This document shows positions 5,921 through 6,226 of a stretch of 6,226 nucleotides of DNA, piece by piece (the stretch's first letter is position 1; each line of letters opens with the position of its first letter). Origin of the DNA: Acidobacteriota bacterium (GTDB lineage Bacteria; Acidobacteriota; Terriglobia; Bryobacterales; Bryobacteraceae); assembly GCA_016871135.1 (NCBI GenBank), contig VFZQ01000343.1:1-6226 (forward strand). The letters run 5' to 3'. The notes below the pieces were generated by a model. That model saw only the letters and a program-made list of their open reading frames with translations, searched no databases and was not told the DNA's origin. The translations under genes were made by a program, and so were the position numbers.

Positions 5921-6226
5921 TCAAGGGATTCCCCCGGCCAGCCGGAACCCCAGATAGCTGTACTGAGCGTCCAGTAGATCGCCGCCGCGATACGACGAGC
6001 GCGCGCCCCTCCGATTGCCGATGAACGAACCGCCCCGCCACACGTACGAATTGCTGCCCTCCTCCCACGGCGAGGACGTCCACTCTAATACATTGCCGAT
6101 CATGTCGCAGGGACCGTCCGCCGGATAAAGCCCAACCGGCGTTGGGTGACCGATATTGCTGTCAGCGTAGTTCGCCCGCGACGGATCGATGTCATCGTTA
6201 CCCCATGGGCACTTCGTGCCGTCTGG
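5921..6226 (-). CDS. DGR target protein, formylglycine-generating-enzyme/sulfatase-modifying-factor-like domain (C-type lectin fold), 5' part outside window
   Basis: The last 101 residues are visible, ending at TGA 5921-5923. They match the C-terminal half of FGE-sulfatase (SUMF1) domains: CPWGNDD (6-12), DPSRANY (14-20), TPVGLYP (29-35), MIGNVLEWTSSPW (42-54), VWRGGSF (62-68), ARSSYR (75-80) and LGFRLAG (92-98). The true start is beyond the right edge; the internal ATG at 6103 is not the start because conserved sequence precedes it. FGE-type C-lectin folds are a frequent class of bacterial DGR targets, where the diversified surface binds unknown ligands and formylglycine catalysis is not expected. 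The VR spans residues 61-100. Compared with the TR, 12 residues are changed (61, 69, 70, 74, 81-84, 87, 89-91). The diversified residues flank invariant scaffold residues such as WRGG, RSSYR and GFRLAGG. Confidence 0.93.
   Translation of the reverse strand, partial: PDGTKCPWGNDDIDPSRANYADSNIGHPTPVGLYPADGPCDMIGNVLEWTSSPWEEGSNSYVWRGGSFIGNRRGARSSYRGGDLLDAQYSYLGFRLAGGIP
5930..5955 (-). other. Candidate initiation-of-mutagenic-homing (IMH) site
   Basis: The 3' end of the VR (minus strand) has 26 bp identical to the TR (5686-5711) and GC-rich, with TTCCGGCTGGCCGGGGG at its core; repeat identity stops right after it. In studied DGRs such a GC-rich block at the VR 3' end marks where cDNA integration begins. 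The assignment rests on position and composition only. Confidence 0.55.
5930..6046 (-). repeat. DGR variable repeat (VR)
   Basis: This is the 117-bp partner of the TR, in the same orientation and in frame within the target gene, ending 6 bp before its stop codon. Counted on the minus strand, TR adenines became G 11 times, T 6 times and C once; 14 adenines are unchanged. Thymines, cytosines and guanines of the TR are preserved except for two positions in one codon (TR GCT, VR TCG; 6026 and 6028). The 15- to 17-bp identical block at 6029-6045 (GTGTGGCGGGGCGGT core) could be the upstream homology used to resolve cDNA integration. Confidence 0.95.

Larger units (their letters stand above)
4139..6226. 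other. Diversity-generating retroelement (DGR) cassette: avd - RT - TR - VR/target
   Basis: All four DGR components are present: an Avd-like four-helix protein, a DGR-type reverse transcriptase, a template repeat, and a variable repeat at the C-terminal end of a C-type-lectin-fold target. The repeats differ at 20 of 117 positions, 18 of them at TR adenines. In known DGRs, RT with Avd copies TR RNA with random misincorporation opposite adenines, and the cDNA replaces the VR. That diversifies a ligand-binding surface while the TR stays intact. Here avd and RT are on plus, while TR and target are on minus. No phage or transposon genes are visible in the window. The cassette continues to the right, where the rest of the target gene must lie. 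Confidence 0.95.

Noticed and set aside
5686..6046. TR/VR pair as a simple tandem gene duplication or IS-type direct repeat
   Set aside because: Differences are confined almost entirely to adenines of one strand, and the TR copy lacks the rest of the domain and a start codon.
1..6226. CRISPR arrays, tRNA or rRNA genes, insertion-sequence ends
   Set aside because: No regularly spaced repeats, no cloverleaf or rRNA-like sequence, and no transposase or terminal inverted repeats were seen.

Overview
The window is GC-rich, gene-dense bacterial DNA. Codon use, the deoxyhypusine-synthase-like protein beside uvrC, and short secreted TPR and DUF1080-like proteins would fit an Acidobacteriota-type soil bacterium. 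That placement is a guess, because no rRNA or other phylogenetic marker is present.

Left part (1-4111) is chromosomal housekeeping and small secreted proteins. A deoxyhypusine-synthase-family enzyme (1-1044, minus; its last residues lie outside the window) sits 81 bp downstream of uvrC (1126-2916, minus), the nicking subunit of nucleotide excision repair. Twenty bases separate the uvrC start from a divergent small TPR protein (2937-3305, plus). A single TATA-like element in that gap could serve both genes. Next come a tiny, extremely basic secreted peptide (3346-3531, plus) and, converging on it with a 23-bp overlap, a secreted beta-sandwich (DUF1080/concanavalin-like) protein (3509-4111, minus).

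Right part (4139-6226) is a diversity-generating retroelement (DGR), the main content of interest. It has an Avd accessory protein (4139-4474), a reverse transcriptase overlapping it by ATGA (from 4471), a 117-bp template repeat TR (5686-5802) and a matching variable repeat VR (5930-6046). VR forms the C-terminus of a formylglycine-generating-enzyme-like (C-type-lectin fold) target protein (5921 to beyond 6226, minus). TR and VR differ at 20 of 117 aligned positions. Eighteen of these are adenines of the TR minus strand, which is the adenine-specific signature of mutagenic retrohoming.

The DGR has several odd features. TR and target are on the strand opposite to avd and RT, so the RT reading frame runs antisense through the TR. 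A strong bidirectional terminator-like hairpin (5847-5869) separates target from TR, so TR RNA probably needs its own promoter. The RT catalytic YxDD box reads YVGD, losing one metal-binding aspartate. The RT C-terminus looks frameshifted near 5503, with the expected stop at 5528-5530. Together these suggest a cassette that was active, since the VR is heavily diversified, but may now be dead or maintained by another RT. Alternatively, one or two sequence errors could explain the two RT defects.
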